Assembly: GCF_026914185.1 (NCBI RefSeq)
Contig: NC_070561.1
Coordinates: 3,782,001 to 3,846,000, forward strand
Origin: Puccinia triticina
Taxonomy: Eukaryota > Basidiomycota > Pucciniomycetes > Pucciniales > Pucciniaceae
Direction: 5' to 3'
DNA length: 64,000 bases
Shown here piece after piece: positions 10,869-23,501 of the stretch. Within the stretch, counting starts at the first letter, position 1. Each line of letters begins with the position of its first letter. The notes beneath the pieces were generated by a model. That model had not been told where the DNA came from, searched no databases, and worked only from the letters and a program-made list of their open reading frames with translations. Both the position numbers and the translations under genes were made by a program.

Positions 10869-13800
10869 TCAGGTAGCAATGAGTCGGGGTTTCTTCCTGC
10901 TCTCCAGAGAAGAAGCGTCCCGATGCTCGGTCAACCGCGAAGGAGATAGAGAAGATCCTTGCCGTTTCCTAGAGATGAGGACTGACGAGGGGTCTGAGGG
11001 AGGGTCTTCGACTTTGATTTTGAGGACGTTTGTGGAGTCCAGAGCTACCGGTGATGGGGCCAACGACATCACAGGGTATCCGTTATAGTTTTCCTTCTTA
11101 GCTAGGTCGCTCGGCTGGACGAGCTGGCTCTTAGGATCAGAAGACTCGCTAGTGTTGGATGTTGGGTGGGCCCGGTTGGTGTCTAGGAGCTGCTTACGGG
11201 GCACAGCGGCACCGGACGGAAGGCCGGCGGGGGCGGGTTTCTTGACTGGTTCACGTTCGGAGCGAAGCTGCATCCGTTTCTTGTTACGAAGGGTCTCATA
11301 ATGGCACGTAGCATGGTAGATCACCGTTGTCTGTTTGGTTTCATTAAAGCTCTCGATCGCATTGGTCCAGAAGAACTCATCCTCCTCCTCATCAAGTCTA
11401 GTATCGAAGGGCTCCAGACAGATCGGACAGGGCTGGCAAGCCAGTCCTGCCGAGCTCGGTCTCACAATCGTCTTTCGACGGAGCTCGGCCATCTTTTCCT
11501 CCTCCTCTTCCATCCTCCTCGCCGTCGAGGGGGATTGACTACGATGGCCTTTCCCTCTTGGCTGGGCTTTATCAGCTTTTCCCCCCAAGAGATCCGAGTC
11601 CTGGGAGTACAGCCAGGTTGACTGGGGCTGAGACCACATCCTCTGCTGGGCGCGCTGTCCGGACTCTCGCACCTGGCGCTGGATTCGGAAGTATCGGTCG
11701 AGCTGGTCGGAGGCTCGTTGTTTTCCGGTCTTGCCGGCCAAAAATCGGCTGCCATCTTGTCTGCAAAACTGGGGGATATCCGAATACAGCAGATCAGCAA
11801 TCTCGCTGGGCTTGACTCGGTTGATCGATCCGTTCTGGAGCTCGATCGACAGTCCTGCAATCTTGTTTTCGTACTCAATCATCGCTGGGTCCGGACGATC
11901 ACCGGATCTAGAGTTGTTTCCCTCAGCAGTGCTCGGCGTCGAAGGTGATGAAAGACTGGGCTTGTGAGTTGATTCAGAAGATTGCTCCCGGGTAAAAGCC
12001 CCGGGGGTACATTGAGGCATGTTGAGGGCAGTCAGAGCAGCGGCAAGGTTTGGTCCATCGAACAGATTGGGGTCCAACAAGCCCTGGTTGATCGGTCCAG
12101 TGACAGAAGCAGTGGCCGGCTGGGGTTGAACAAACTGGGACAGAATTTCGGATACATTTTGGAATGTGGGATCAGGCATCGGAGGAGTTGGCGGCTGGGC
12201 AAAAGCTGTCTGAGGCGCTTGGGCTTGCTGCGACTGCTGCATGGCTTGCTGGAGAATGTTGGGGTTGGCTTCGAGGAAGTGATTAAGCTGAGCGAGTGTG
12301 CCAGAGTCTTCGAGAAAATGAGATGGCTGAGAAGGGTGGTGAGCAGCAGGGAGGGGGTGATGTTGCGGGACAGATTGGTGATTGGTCGAGCGGGGTAGGG
12401 TAGGTGCGAGCTTGAGTGGCTCGAGCTGGTGGCGAATCTCGTCGACTTGGGACATGGTTATTTGTTGGGTGGCCACTAATTGCTCGAGCTGTGGCAGAAC
12501 AGTCAAGGGATCAGTGACCGTTGAATCGAGAAACAAGAAGAATTGAAAAGGGGACTCAACCTGCTGCAAGGTGTCAATTTGGACCAGATTGGCTTGGTCG
12601 GTTGGGGCATTCATGGCGATATCTCGGCGATCCGCCAATATCCTACGCAGGTCGAATAGGATACTAGCTTTCTCGGTAGGAGAGGCGATTGCTGGCAGTT
12701 GTTTAATCTAAAACAAGGTAGGAAAGGCAGCAAGTTAGGAGGGATTCCCTAGAAAATTCAGTGCATAGAAAATATCTGAAGAGGTGCTTACCCCGTTGAG
12801 AAACGCCAGGCTGCTAGGAGGTTGATTCCCATGTCGCCAACTACCGAAGATACCATCTTCCATTCTCCTCTGGAGTTCAGGGCCAAAAAGTTCGGATTGA
12901 GTTGCCGAACCTGTTCTCCAGGTGCCTAGCAGCTCTTCGAACTTGATCTATAGACGGTAATGAGTGATATGGTTAGTTAACGAAAAGCAAGAAACCAGTT
13001 GAAAGTGGATTAAGAGGTACATACTTTAGTTGTTGAATTAAGTTTTTCAACATCTCGGTAGGCGGTTAAGAATAGCCGCTCGATGGATGCTTTAAACAGC
13101 TCGGGGAAGGGATGGCCAAGGTTTTTACAGATGGAGTCCAGGGCGTAAAATCCGATGAGTCGATGGGTGGGATGGCTCTGAATAGAAAGAAGGGTGGAGG
13201 AGCAGGTCAGCGTCTTCCAATATAACGTGATAAATTTTCAGTGGGAAAATAATGGTGAGATGGATAGGACGAGGAATAGGATGGAAAGTCATTTCTCTCT
13301 GGATTCAGAGCGACGACAGCGAATCCAGGGCCATGAAGGTTTCCTCCCCAAGGCGGGCGGGATATGTCTAGGTTGCTCGGCTGGAGGAAGGGGGTCCTGG
13401 TGGGCCGGAGCTTCTTTGCGAAATGCTGTGTTGAAGGCTTTCTGGATGTAACAGCGGTTGCTAGATCGTGAAGCAAAGGCTTGGCTGAGATGACCGGCGG
13501 AAGGCAGAAGAGACGTGAGTGCCGACATGGAGCGCAACGAAGGCTCGAGGAGAGTCCGACTCGGTGGCCGGCGTGGGCGGCGATGGTCCACATGGCTGGT
13601 CCGAGTCGGGAGCTTGCGAGCCGGAGCATGAGACAGTCATGAGGGGCAGGTCACCCCACAACACTAGGGTGGCCAGCCTAAGCTGAGGGCGAGGGTGGGA
13701 CGGCTGGCGAGATGCGAAGACCTTAAGCTGGATCATTCGAAGGAGCCTAGCATATGACTGCTCTCCGGCGTATAGTGACTACCACAAGACTCAGGTAAAA

Positions 13801-14706
13801 TGCATCACATGGGGGACAGAGCATTGAACTACGAGAGCATGGAGATTCAACAATAGGTGCGAGCGACTGGGTACTGGGGAGGGCCATATCGTTGTTGGGA
13901 GACATGCAAATTGGAAACAAAGCGAACAAGCCAGCTCTGGAAACAACATGGCATATCATAGGTCAACCGGAGTGGGTATCGTCCTCAGGTCGTATCTCTC
14001 TCAGCAGCGGTCCAAGGTGGCAAGGGTTACTAGAGGGAGGGTGCTGAGTCTTCTCGTTCGCCGCTGACTAGAAGGCGAGTAGAGCTTGGCGTAGTTCATT
14101 TTCGAAACGATGCGTAAGGATGCATAGCAAACTGGATTCTGAGCAACGGACATGGATGCATCAGCTTCGATGTTTTGTGTTGGATGAGGACGGGATGCAA
14201 CTGACATTTGTCTCTGGTCGACCTCGCTCTGCGGGACTGCTCTCACTGGAGTACACTCACGAGCTTCTTGACCGCTCAGGGCCAACTCAACAGTGGATCG
14301 CCGAGCGGAACACCGGGCATGATGAGGTGGGATCTCACTATCGCCGCCATCCGGGCCCGGAAAGGGAAAACAAAACAGACGAAAAGGAGAACTGAGCAAA
14401 GAGTGGAACGGGTCTTACCTCCAGGATGTACTGCTCAATCTCTTTGACGATGCAAGTGGACATCCGCTGGGTGTACACACTGGCAAGCGTGGTCAGGTCG
14501 TTGATTATATACTTATTGTTTTGCTTTAGCTGAGATAAACCAAATGAGAAAAATCTTCGGAACTCATGGACATCATAGCCGATGGAAGGAGGGGGGGTGG
14601 GCAAGCCTTGCATGGGTGGCGGTTGGTGGGTGGCAGACATGGTCGGGAGAAGATGATGGGGCGATGGGTGCTGGTGTGGGGGGGCACGGGAGATGAGGTG
14701 AGACAT
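10869..14706 (-). CDS. PCF11: Pcf11-like subunit of mRNA cleavage/polyadenylation factor
   Basis: Five minus-strand exons keep one frame: 14706-14419, 13177-13025, 12947-12792, 12707-12561 and 12488-10869, giving 787 aa. The N-terminus (about residues 40-150) is a CTD-interacting domain: IGYDVHEFRRFFSFGLSQL, IINDLTTLA and, after intron 1, LIGFYALDSICKNLG. Residues 250-480 are Gln/Pro-rich. Further on are a conserved IAGLSIELQNG segment and a zinc-binding block with CQPCPICLEPF...FFWTNAIE...IYHATCHYE, typical of Pcf11. Pcf11 binds the phosphorylated RNA polymerase II tail and couples termination to 3'-end cleavage. Introns 2-4 are about 72-84 nt, but intron 1 is 1,241 nt. No disabling change was seen. 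Confidence 0.9.
13178..14418 (-). other. Long intron 1 of the Pcf11 gene
   Basis: The donor GTAAGA follows the codon ending exon 1 at 14419, and the acceptor is CTATTCAG before 13177. Both sides are in phase 0 and the CID sequence continues without a gap. The intron is about 15 times longer than the other introns of this gene and is not visibly AT-rich like the nearby repeats. I see no convincing nested gene. Confidence 0.7.
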
Positions 14707-15613
14707 TTGTAGTGTTTGTTTGTATGCGGCAGCTATTTACTCTCTTTGTGGACTCTGCTGCTGCTTTTGTGTTGGTGGAAAGGGAAAGAGAAAAGGACGG
14801 AGGCGGTGGGGAGCGAGCGAGGAAGGCGCGGGGTTGCCAGGAGGGCCGGATTAAATACCGAGGGGATTATGTAAATACTGCTCACGAGGCGAGCCTGGAC
14901 GGATCCGGCTGGACTTGTCTCAGCCCAATTCAGTCGACTGCGCCGCGACAACGAGTTTTTTCATTCAGCATCCAGATGCATTTGCATAAAAATCATTTAA
15001 ATGCACTTTTTGTTTGGCTCCCTCCTGGCCTATTCGACTTTCCTTGGACAGGCCCTGCACCCCACAACCCATCCCGAACACACAAGTCCCTCCCTCACGC
15101 CTACGCTCGGGGGGGGGGGGGGGGGCGAAGCGAACTTAATCAGTCCTCCCTTCTGAGTTGGCAGGCTGGTCCGAAGGAGGGACTTGGGAGTAAGCGGGGA
15201 AATTTGGCGTGAGCGCTGAGGACCACCTCAACCCATTTGGCTGGTGTCAAACTTTGACACCACACTAAAATTGCATCCTGTGGGCCAATCAGGCCGCCCT
15301 GGTGCCAGATTGAAGGCCTGGATCTTGCCTTTGATCCTACATAGGTCTCATGTCATTAAATTGAACAGTCTTGAAGTTACAAAGCTTGTAACATCATCTT
15401 ACCAAGATGCTTGAATTGACCGTACATTTGTACATGCAAGGCAAGTACATGAGAGCTGAATACACATGCCAAAGTGCATATTATCAATCTCTTGCACATA
15501 CTATGATTTTTGAAACCTTCCGAGTTAACATCACCGGACATCACCCAGTGTAACCGAGTCACTCCGCCTCTTTTGCTGTCTTTCCATTGGTGACTCAAAT
15601 TTTCCCTCCCAAG

Positions 15614-18600
15614 ATGCCTTTGCAAGATGCGACTCCAGACACTGTCCCTGACACAACTCTCTCAGATGAACAAAAAATCCTTGAAATTTGTGACCATCTA
15701 ACACAATTGAAGATGTCACCAAAAGAATTCATCACTGGCCTACTCAGAAAAAAGCACGATAAACTCGTATACCGTCGACGTTCCTGGGGAACATATAATG
15801 GTGCAAAATCAACGCTTGAATTGGTTACAGAGATAGCAAGAATCTTTCATAAGAAAGACTCTTATATTGAAGGTTGGAAAAAATTTATTCAGGCAGAGGT
15901 TGGCACATTTTCCATGTTAGATGCTACTTATAATGTGAAGGGTGATTACTGACACAAACCACAGGCTATAAAACTATGTCGGTGGGAATGTACTAGGGAT
16001 ACTCCAGGATCTTTCCAAAGCTCAAAATCAGTGACACATGAATTTTTTGGACCGGAGGCCAAGAATGCAAGAATACAAAAATTGACGACGGCTGACACCC
16101 CTATGCTCTACAACATCATCCGTGGCATTATGTCACCAGACCAAGATGACACAAACAAGTCTGCTAAGAAACCTGGGCCTCCTCCAAACAAGAGGACATG
16201 CAGAGACAAGATTGCAGATGATGTGTCTGCAAAGACTCCGGACAGCGCAAGCAAAAAGACTCTGGGAGACACAAGCACAACAACTCCGGGCAACGTGAAC
16301 ACAAAGCCTCTGGGAAGTGCAAAAACAAAGACTCCGGACAATACTTCTAAAAACACTCGAGCTACTGCAACCAAAAAGACTCCAGCCAACACATCTGAAA
16401 AGACTCCGGACAAAGGGGCTCAAGATGTGGCGACTCCGGTCAATGAGACTTCAAATCAGGATTTTGTGGAAGCGGGGTTAGCAGAGTATGGTGGATTTGA
16501 GTACTCACCACCTGATACAAGTCCACAAGCAAAAGATCTACAACATAGTCACGTAAGTGCACTTGTCCATTGCCCGCTATCATGAAAATAACCTGATGGC
16601 TCCACTCTACTCACGGATATCAAAATCAGATTGCGGCCGTCATTTGTTCTATGCTGAAGTTTACCCTCAATCGGCGCTATAACGGCCTCCAACTTGAGAA
16701 TTCTATTTGGTTCTATGCGTGCGGCGTATTGGAGACAGTCAACAAGTACTTCCACTACATGGGATTGACATCCCATCGAAAAACGGCCATTGAAGCATTA
16801 AGCTCACTTTTGAGTGAGGCAATGGATCGGGTAGTAAATTTGATGGCCTTATCAAAAAGTATGGCTCCAATCTTGTGTATTGACAACCTTGACATGGAAG
16901 AACGGATCCAACTTGCCAGTGTTGGAAAGCAAACCCGTACATTCCATGGGACATGGGGGTACCTCCATATACCCAACAATGATCTGTTGAAGTCCCTCAA
17001 CCCTGATGAACTCACTCTAGATGCATTTCATCACGCACTCCGACAAGTGGCCTCGCTGGATATCAACCCCCAGATGTTTTTACCAACATCTTGCCCATCC
17101 GACGACTACGCGCTTGTGTGGAAAAGCCAAATTGCTCGGGTTATGCATAAATATGTGGCAACCCCGACAGACAAAAGGTCTATGCTGCCTTTAAACCCTC
17201 CATCTATCGAGCCAATCAGCCCTAAAAAGCCCGTTATACAAATATTGAGACTGATGGACGAATCCGATAACTCAGCCGAAGGGATTGGACAAGTGATGGA
17301 GTCCCTCCAACGACAATCTGGCCTTGAACCTGACGAGTTCTTTGGTCGATTGCAACTGATGGATGCTGACCTTGGGACATGTCAAATATTCAATGCTATC
17401 AGAATGCTCCGTATCCCCAGTGAGCACTGTGAACATAGCCTAAACAACATTTTGATGTCGCTGGGTGCTGCTCACACGTTATGGAATATAGCTCACACAA
17501 TCCTTACTCATCATTTTGGAAACTCAAATGCGATGGACGACTTGGGTGTGTGGCGTTACCTTGAGGCCCTGGGAATTCCTCCCGAGAAAGTTATCCAAAA
17601 GAAGGATTTTACTAAGATGCTTGACTACATGGAGCAAGTTCATGAAGCCACCATTTGGTACTGTCTTAGGTTAGCCGTTATTTATGTGCATTTAACATTG
17701 GGTCCTCCTCCTGCTCTGCTCATTCTATTTACTCATATAATTTTGGGCAGGGAGGTCATGGGCAAGCACGACGAAGTGATCAATGAGGAACTGCCCGTGA
17801 TTCCCACGGCCGAATGGAACAAAATTGTTGAACAATGTTATCTTCGTTTTTGCACGCATGACGCACGCCGCCAGGCAAAATCTGCGCCCCAGCTCTTTAA
17901 CCTCCTAAATCGGATGCAAGACTTCTCCACTGTGATTGAGGCAAGACGATCAATGAAAGCTGGAGATGTTGGCCGCCTGATCAACATCTGGAAGATGTGG
18001 TCATTGATGACCCAATCGCTTCCAGGTCTTACACACTACTCGGCATATCTCCCCAAACTCATATTGCTAGTCACGGTGATTCTTCCCCCCGATTTGGCCA
18101 AATTAATCCGGCAAAACTTACTGGTGTCACCTCGCGGACGGGAAGACCATTTCGTTGCCAAAGATTTTCTCCTAGAATCTCACAACTATTGGCTCAAGTT
18201 CATATACACCTGTGGTGGCGCAGGCACACAAATCGAGCGGTTAAAAACATTGATCTCATCCAACATCCCATTGGTGTGTGACACATGCAACTAGAAAAAA
18301 TCTTTCCTCTGACTAATGATGTACCTAATGTAATCTAGCTCAAGTCGATGTTTGACTCGTTGCGGACTGACAGTGGGGCCAAACATATTCAACAGAGCCA
18401 CAAAGTCGAGCTCACATTGCGCGCCTTAGAAAGGTTCAACCAAATGGCCATCTCCGAGGACATCTTAAATTCGGATCCGATTGAATGTTCGACAAGTAAG
18501 GTCATATTGCAGCCAGACACATACTTGGACGGCTTAAAAATACTACAAGCTGAACTGAAGGATACTCAGAGTGAATTACATAGGTTTACCATGCACCTGC

Positions 18601-18716
18601 CCTTTGACAAACAAGTTCCAGAACCAGAAGGTGATTTGGATGATGATGGCGATGTCAGCATGGAACATAACGATATACAACAAGCCAACAACTCACCCGT
18701 CCCCCCCTCAGAATGA
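15614..18716 (+). CDS. DUF6589-family protein
   Basis: Four exons splice in frame: 15614-15898, 15965-16552, 16630-18273 and 18339-18716, giving 964 aa from the ATG at 15614 (an in-frame ATG at 15587 would add nine residues). The N-terminal block MSPKEFITGLLRKKHDK and the central blocks FHGTWGYLHIP, DADLGTCQIFNAIRMLR, GAAHTLWNIAHTIL and YWLKFIYTCGGAGTQI are those I recognise from basidiomycete DUF6589 proteins, which are repeated in these genomes and of unproven function. Residues about 190-280 form a Lys/Thr/Pro-rich tract of ~11-aa repeats around KTPDNTSKK. Invariant Asp and His residues in the DADLG and AAHT blocks hint at a nuclease-like fold, which is inference. The gene is intact and ends 15 bp from the convergent helicase gene. 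Confidence 0.72.
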
Positions 18717-18731
18717 AATTCTCAGTGATAT

Positions 18732-20970
18732 TCATTGTCCCCGATGGATGCTTTCAACCCCTCGTCTCTCAGCATCTTCGCCCGCTAACTTGACAAGCAT
18801 TGCCATATGCACTGCCTGCTCCGCCTTCCAAGCCGCTTCCCCACGTTTTTGTTCTTGCTCGGCACGTTTGCGGTTGTCCTCGATTTCTTTGGCAATCCTT
18901 TCAGCCTCCAGTTCTCTTGCTCGTTTTTCCTCCTGCTCTCGCCTTCTGACCGCCACCGCCCTCTCCTCAACTTCCCGCAATTCCGCTTCCTGTTGATTCT
19001 CATTTGCTAACAACTTAGTTGCAAATCTATCGATGATTTCCTGGAGAACCTTGAGTTGGCCTGTGATTGTCTCCCCTCCTATTGTCTTCCTCAGGGTCGC
19101 GACCGAATCAATCAAGCCGAACCGTTCCAAAATTCCTTCCATTTCAACCTCGCCAAACAGGTCTTCGGGTGCGAAGAGTGAAGGGTTCGGGTATGTGCGT
19201 TTAAATAAAGCACCAAACGATGATCGGAGCTCAGCGGTCAACATCTCGGACAGCGGAGACGTAAGCTTGATGCGTTTGGTGGCGGACTCGTCTTTGGGAT
19301 TGGTCCTCTTCTGGGTTTTTCTTTTCTTCTCATTTTGTTCTGGCCAATTGGTTGTCATCATGTCATCCATGTTCTCTGCCGTCATGTGCTTCATATTGTT
19401 CATCAGTCCACGCGCCGCCTCAGGCTTGCAATTAGAGCAATCGCATATCTCAAATAGGTTTAATTGTTCGCGCGCCTTCTCCCTGATGTAAGATGGGTCA
19501 TCAAGCAACAAAGGTATGTATCCAAGCCTAAGAATGATCAAAGTAAAAATCAGAATCTACAACATGTTCTTATGAATTGCACACCATGAAGGAGTAGACC
19601 AACGCATTATCAATTGCGAAAGCAATTCGTAGACAACATGGGGTGACGGCCAGTGCATCCATGCGGTCGTTATCTCCCTGAGCGATACTTGAATCAAAAG
19701 CGGACACCAAATTTTTGCCGCCTTTCCGACTCTTCTCCACAAAGATGATTGCAAGACCTCGGCGGCCATCTCGCCCGCATCTACCAATCATTTGACAGAT
19801 AGCCAAGGGCTCGGCACGACCCAGTTGAATAACGCATCGGACCCTGGACCAGTTTTGCCCCATGCCTAAGGCCATTGTACAGGAAATGATTGGGAAGGCG
19901 TGATCCGAAAAATCTTCGACCAACCGGACCTTATCCTTCTGACCAGTCCACGAGTGGAACCGTCGAACGAGGCTTGAATTTGGTCTCATTGAATTACCGG
20001 GGGTCCCGCGAGCAATGTCCACCGCTTTCATAGCGTTTAAGGTCCGATTACGAGTGGAGCTATATATTAGAGTTGGCACAACTGATGCATCCGGCACGTC
20101 TGATTGAGATGGGAAGTACTCCGACAGCACGGTGCTTTTTTCCATGGACGATGTGATTGGGACACGGATAATGCGCAATTCCGGGCGGGTAAGCTCTCTT
20201 CTCACAATCGAAACGTTGTGGTCTTCGAGTTTGAGGCTCTTCTTGATTCCATCAATTGCGACCAGCCGACAAGTAGCTGACATCAGAAGAATAGGCTTGT
20301 TGTTCCGGGTAAGCAGTTGACCACCCGTTTTCCCATAACACGGCCGGAATATCGCCAGATCCTTGATCCGACCTATTGCTATCGCCTTGTCCTTCCCGCT
20401 GCTAGATTCGACAAGGCCCCACTGATGTATAATGTGAGCCTCGTCAATAACTACTAACGCAAGACGGTTCTGAAAATTTGCGCAGAAGTAGACTTGGTCC
20501 CAGAGCTTGCTATTCAGGAATATCTCAGGGCTGAGATAAACAAAATTGTAGAATCCATTTGCAATGTTGTTAGCCTTGATCGTGTTGAAGGTGAGTTTGG
20601 TTAAATTGATTGCCGTGAATCCTGCTTTTGTTTTTTCAAGCACCTGGTTGTCCCCTAATGCGTCAAGAGGATTCAACACTAAGATGACACCTTTAGCCGT
20701 GATTGGGAGCAGATAGTAATATATCTCAGGGATTCTGGACTTCCCAAACCCTGTGCCGGCAAGGAGGAAAGTGTTTTTACCGCGTGCTAGATGGAAAACC
20801 GTCTCAATTTGTAAGTCCTTCGCCGGTTGGCCGTATCGATCAAGAGCTGTTTGACCAATGGCTGACTTCAAGCCTTCATCATTTCTATCAGAAATCTTCT
20901 TCAGCAGTTCAATACGGTTACCGGAACCTTTTGGGTTGGAAATGGCCGGAGCAGCCAGATGGCGGGGCAT
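18732..20970 (-). CDS. RecQ-like DEAH-box helicase
   Basis: Two exons, 20970-19583 and 19527-18732, join in frame to 727 aa. Superfamily 2 motifs are in order: QxxT-like YGQPAKDLQIETV, motif I AGTGFGKSR, motif II VVIDEAHIIHQWG, motif III LLMSATC, a TLIYSSTRN strand and motif VI CQMIGRCGRDGRRG, all in the first 430 residues. The C-terminal exon has a Cys-containing patch (CDCSNCKPEAARG) and a Glu/Arg/Lys-rich coiled coil at about residues 630-700. The RQC and HRDC domains of cellular RecQ are not evident. It faces the DUF6589 gene tail to tail inside the same inverted repeats, which suggests they work or move together; a role in mobilisation is inference. Confidence 0.8.
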
Positions 20971-21459
20971 ATGATCAGGAAAGCTGGCTTATGGCCAAGA
21001 TATCAAGTGATGGGGCAATTCAAGATAAGTAAACAGTCACTTGGCTCCGCTTACTTGAATAATATTTTCCTCACTCGTGAGGGTGTTTTCAAGGCCAAAT
21101 AACCTTGTACTAGACGCTGTTATTTGGTCATCATGACTGAATAATAATCACACTGCTATCAAGATGTACAGTTATGGTGGCTTCTATACTATGTGTTTGT
21201 CGCGGTACAGGAAGGATACACCAAATTTATTGGAAAGTGGAGTGTACAGGAGTAAAAAAAAAACAAGAGATTGACTTTTGGAAAACAGCTCATCGTGTCT
21301 TTTTGAAAGGATGGATAGCACTGCTCTGGGGGGATGGTTAGATGATGGATGGATGGATGGCTGCGCAAGAAGCCAGGCTACAAGGCCGTGCTACTCATGA
21401 CCTCATATGTTGGGGGAAAAATGTGTAGGCATTGATTTAGTGAAAATTGGGTGCTGGCC

Positions 21460-21700
21460 GGGACTACGGTCTCTCAGCTCTCACGCCAGATTTCGCCGCT
21501 TGGGGGCAAGCCTCTCTGTGAGACAGAGACCCTGCGGGGCTCTCCCCGCAGAGAGGCTTGGTTAAGCTCGGGGGCGAAGGACCCTGAGCTTAACCAAGCC
21601 TCTCTGGAGGAGAGTCCCGCAGGGTCTCTGTCTCACAGAGAGGCTTGCCCCCAAGCCACCAATTTTGGTGTGAGAGCTGAGAAGCCTGGGGCCCAACCAG
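21460..21700. repeat. Large palindrome inside the DUF6589/RecQ unit
   Basis: The segment from GCTTGGGGGCAAGCCTCTCT at about 21498 is repeated in reverse complement ending at about 21656, through a short centre near 21575. Outer weaker arms (CTCTCAGCTCTCAC and GTGTGAGAGCTGAG) extend it to about 240 bp. Related CTCTCC/GAGAG fragments occur at 22335-22415, 23030 and 2515. It may be a subterminal structure of the unit or a separate nested MITE. Confidence 0.6.
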
Positions 21701-22383
21701 CCCCATTCTTCCTTTGATCCACTATCTCCCACCCATTTTTGGCCCAATAGGGACATGAGTGGTGCGGCCTTGTAGGCTAGCTTCTTGCGCAGGCAGCCAT
21801 CTACTAATCAGCTTTTTATCCCCCCAGCTGGCCGTTGGACACCCTTGCAAAATCACTTCTGAGCTTGCTCCAAAAAATCAAGGTTTTTTTCCAACTCCTG
21901 TACATCAAGCATACCAATATAAATATTATGCATCCATTGTGAATTAAGAATTGAACATGTTCAAATAGATGCATTTTCATTCAATTACAAGCAGAAAATA
22001 CTGCTTCCATGCACTTACTATAAATGTAAAAGTGTATAATCATTCCCAGAATATTGGAAGCATGATTTTACAAGCTTTGTAACTTCAAGGCCATTCAAGA
22101 TAAAAATATGTGGCCTATGTAGGTGCGAAGGCCAGATGCAGGGCTTCAATTTGGCACCTGGGCGGCCCATTTGGCTTATGGGATGCTATGGTGGTGTGGT
22201 GTCAAAGTTTGACACCAGCCAAATGGGTTGAGGCGGTCCTCAGTGCTCACACCAAATTTCCGGGCTTACTCCCAAGTCCCTCCTTTGGAGGCTTGTGCTT
22301 CGCGCAAGGGGCGCCAGCCTGCCAACTCAGAAGGGAGGACTGACTAAGTTCAGAAGGACACGTTTCCCAAAGGGAGGGACTTG

Positions 22384-23496
22384 CACCTAAAGTCTGCTTA
22401 CAAGGAGGAGAGCTACCAGCCAAATGGCTGGGGGGTGATCTCATCCCACTATATACCCCATTAGCCTTTAGATAACCATCTGGCCCTTGGTACCATTAGA
22501 AGCACCAGGCTCCAAAGATTCTTAGCACAGCTTGAAATTCCAGAATAGCTCCATCCCCTCCAAATAATATTTGTGTAAAAAAATGACATTGTAAACAATC
22601 CAACCCTTTTGGGACCGGATATTCAAATGGATAGATCTGGTGCTAGTTACATACATAAGTATCACACAGTCTTGCACTCAAAACACAGTTCAAAAATCAG
22701 ATACTATGTGTTTACCCAGCTTAATGTCTCAACAAACCGTGAGAGGGTCTGTGAACCGATGATCCAAATGGTTACTGGTCTGTCAATCTGTACTTGGGCA
22801 AAATCCAAGGATTGGCTGAATGCAACCTGCAAGTGACTGCTCATTCTGAGCCAAATCACACCAAAAAGGCAGTAAAAGATGGCTGAGAAGCAAGGCTACA
22901 AATCTGTTGATTTGGAAGCACTTTCAACAAGATTGGTTTTATTCAAGGAGCTTTGGAGTCTAAAAATTGCAAAAATTACATGAATTTCTCAAAGTGCTCA
23001 AGCCACGCAGCCGACTTTGGGTGTAAGCCTCTCCTATGGAGAGTCCCTTTGGGACCCCCGTTCAAGAGGCTTTGTTAAGCTCAAACCCATCCGTGCTGTG
23101 AGGCATACATATTCACATATTGATTGTCTTTTGTTATTTATGGATGTAAATTTAGGATGAGCAGGACCTACACATGCAGGAATTTGAAATTCCTCCTCAG
23201 CTTAATGGGACTTGAGGGGCCATCTCATTGGTGATCAGCACATGTACAGTACCTTGACAGACATATCCAAGCCCCCAAAAGCTCATTCCAGAAGCCCAAC
23301 CAACAGACTTGAAGTCATGAGGATTGGAAAATGGGTGTGTAAAATGACTTTAGAATAATAAATATCACAAAATAAAAACTATTCCAAAAATCAAAAATTT
23401 TATAAATTTTATTTCATTAAACAACAATTTTGGAAAATCTTTCATACTATTCCAAAAATATCATGAATATGTAATCAGAATCAGTAGACTGACATC
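22384..23496. other. Intergenic, repeat fragments only
   Basis: AT-rich DNA without a supported gene. About 23400-23497 matches a dispersed repeat also found at 52850-52925 and, inverted, at 56484-56530; this repeat is interrupted by the LTR element that starts at 23502 and resumes at 34632. Confidence 0.5.
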
Positions 23497-23501
23497 TGAC
23501 G

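Larger units (their letters stand above)
15083..22383. mobile_element. TIR-flanked 7.3-kb unit carrying DUF6589 and RecQ-like genes
   Basis: The segment at about 15083-15394 is repeated in inverted orientation at about 22072-22383. Shared blocks include CAAGTCCCTCCCT (outer end), AGTCCTCCCTTCTGAGTTGG, GAGGGACTTGGGAGTAAGC, CCATTTGGCTGGTGTCAAA and CTTGAAGTTACAAAGCTTG (inner end). The repeats differ by substitutions and small indels; the left one carries a poly-G run and the right one extra bases. Between them are two intact convergent genes. The exact ends and target duplication are uncertain; a CA dinucleotide outside each CAAGTCCC end would be a 2-bp TSD. Both terminal repeats contain internal palindromic words. 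Confidence 0.68.

Noticed and set aside
13194..14399. Several ORFs of 80-140 codons inside Pcf11 intron 1
   Set aside because: They overlap in several frames on both strands without recognisable domains or splice logic.
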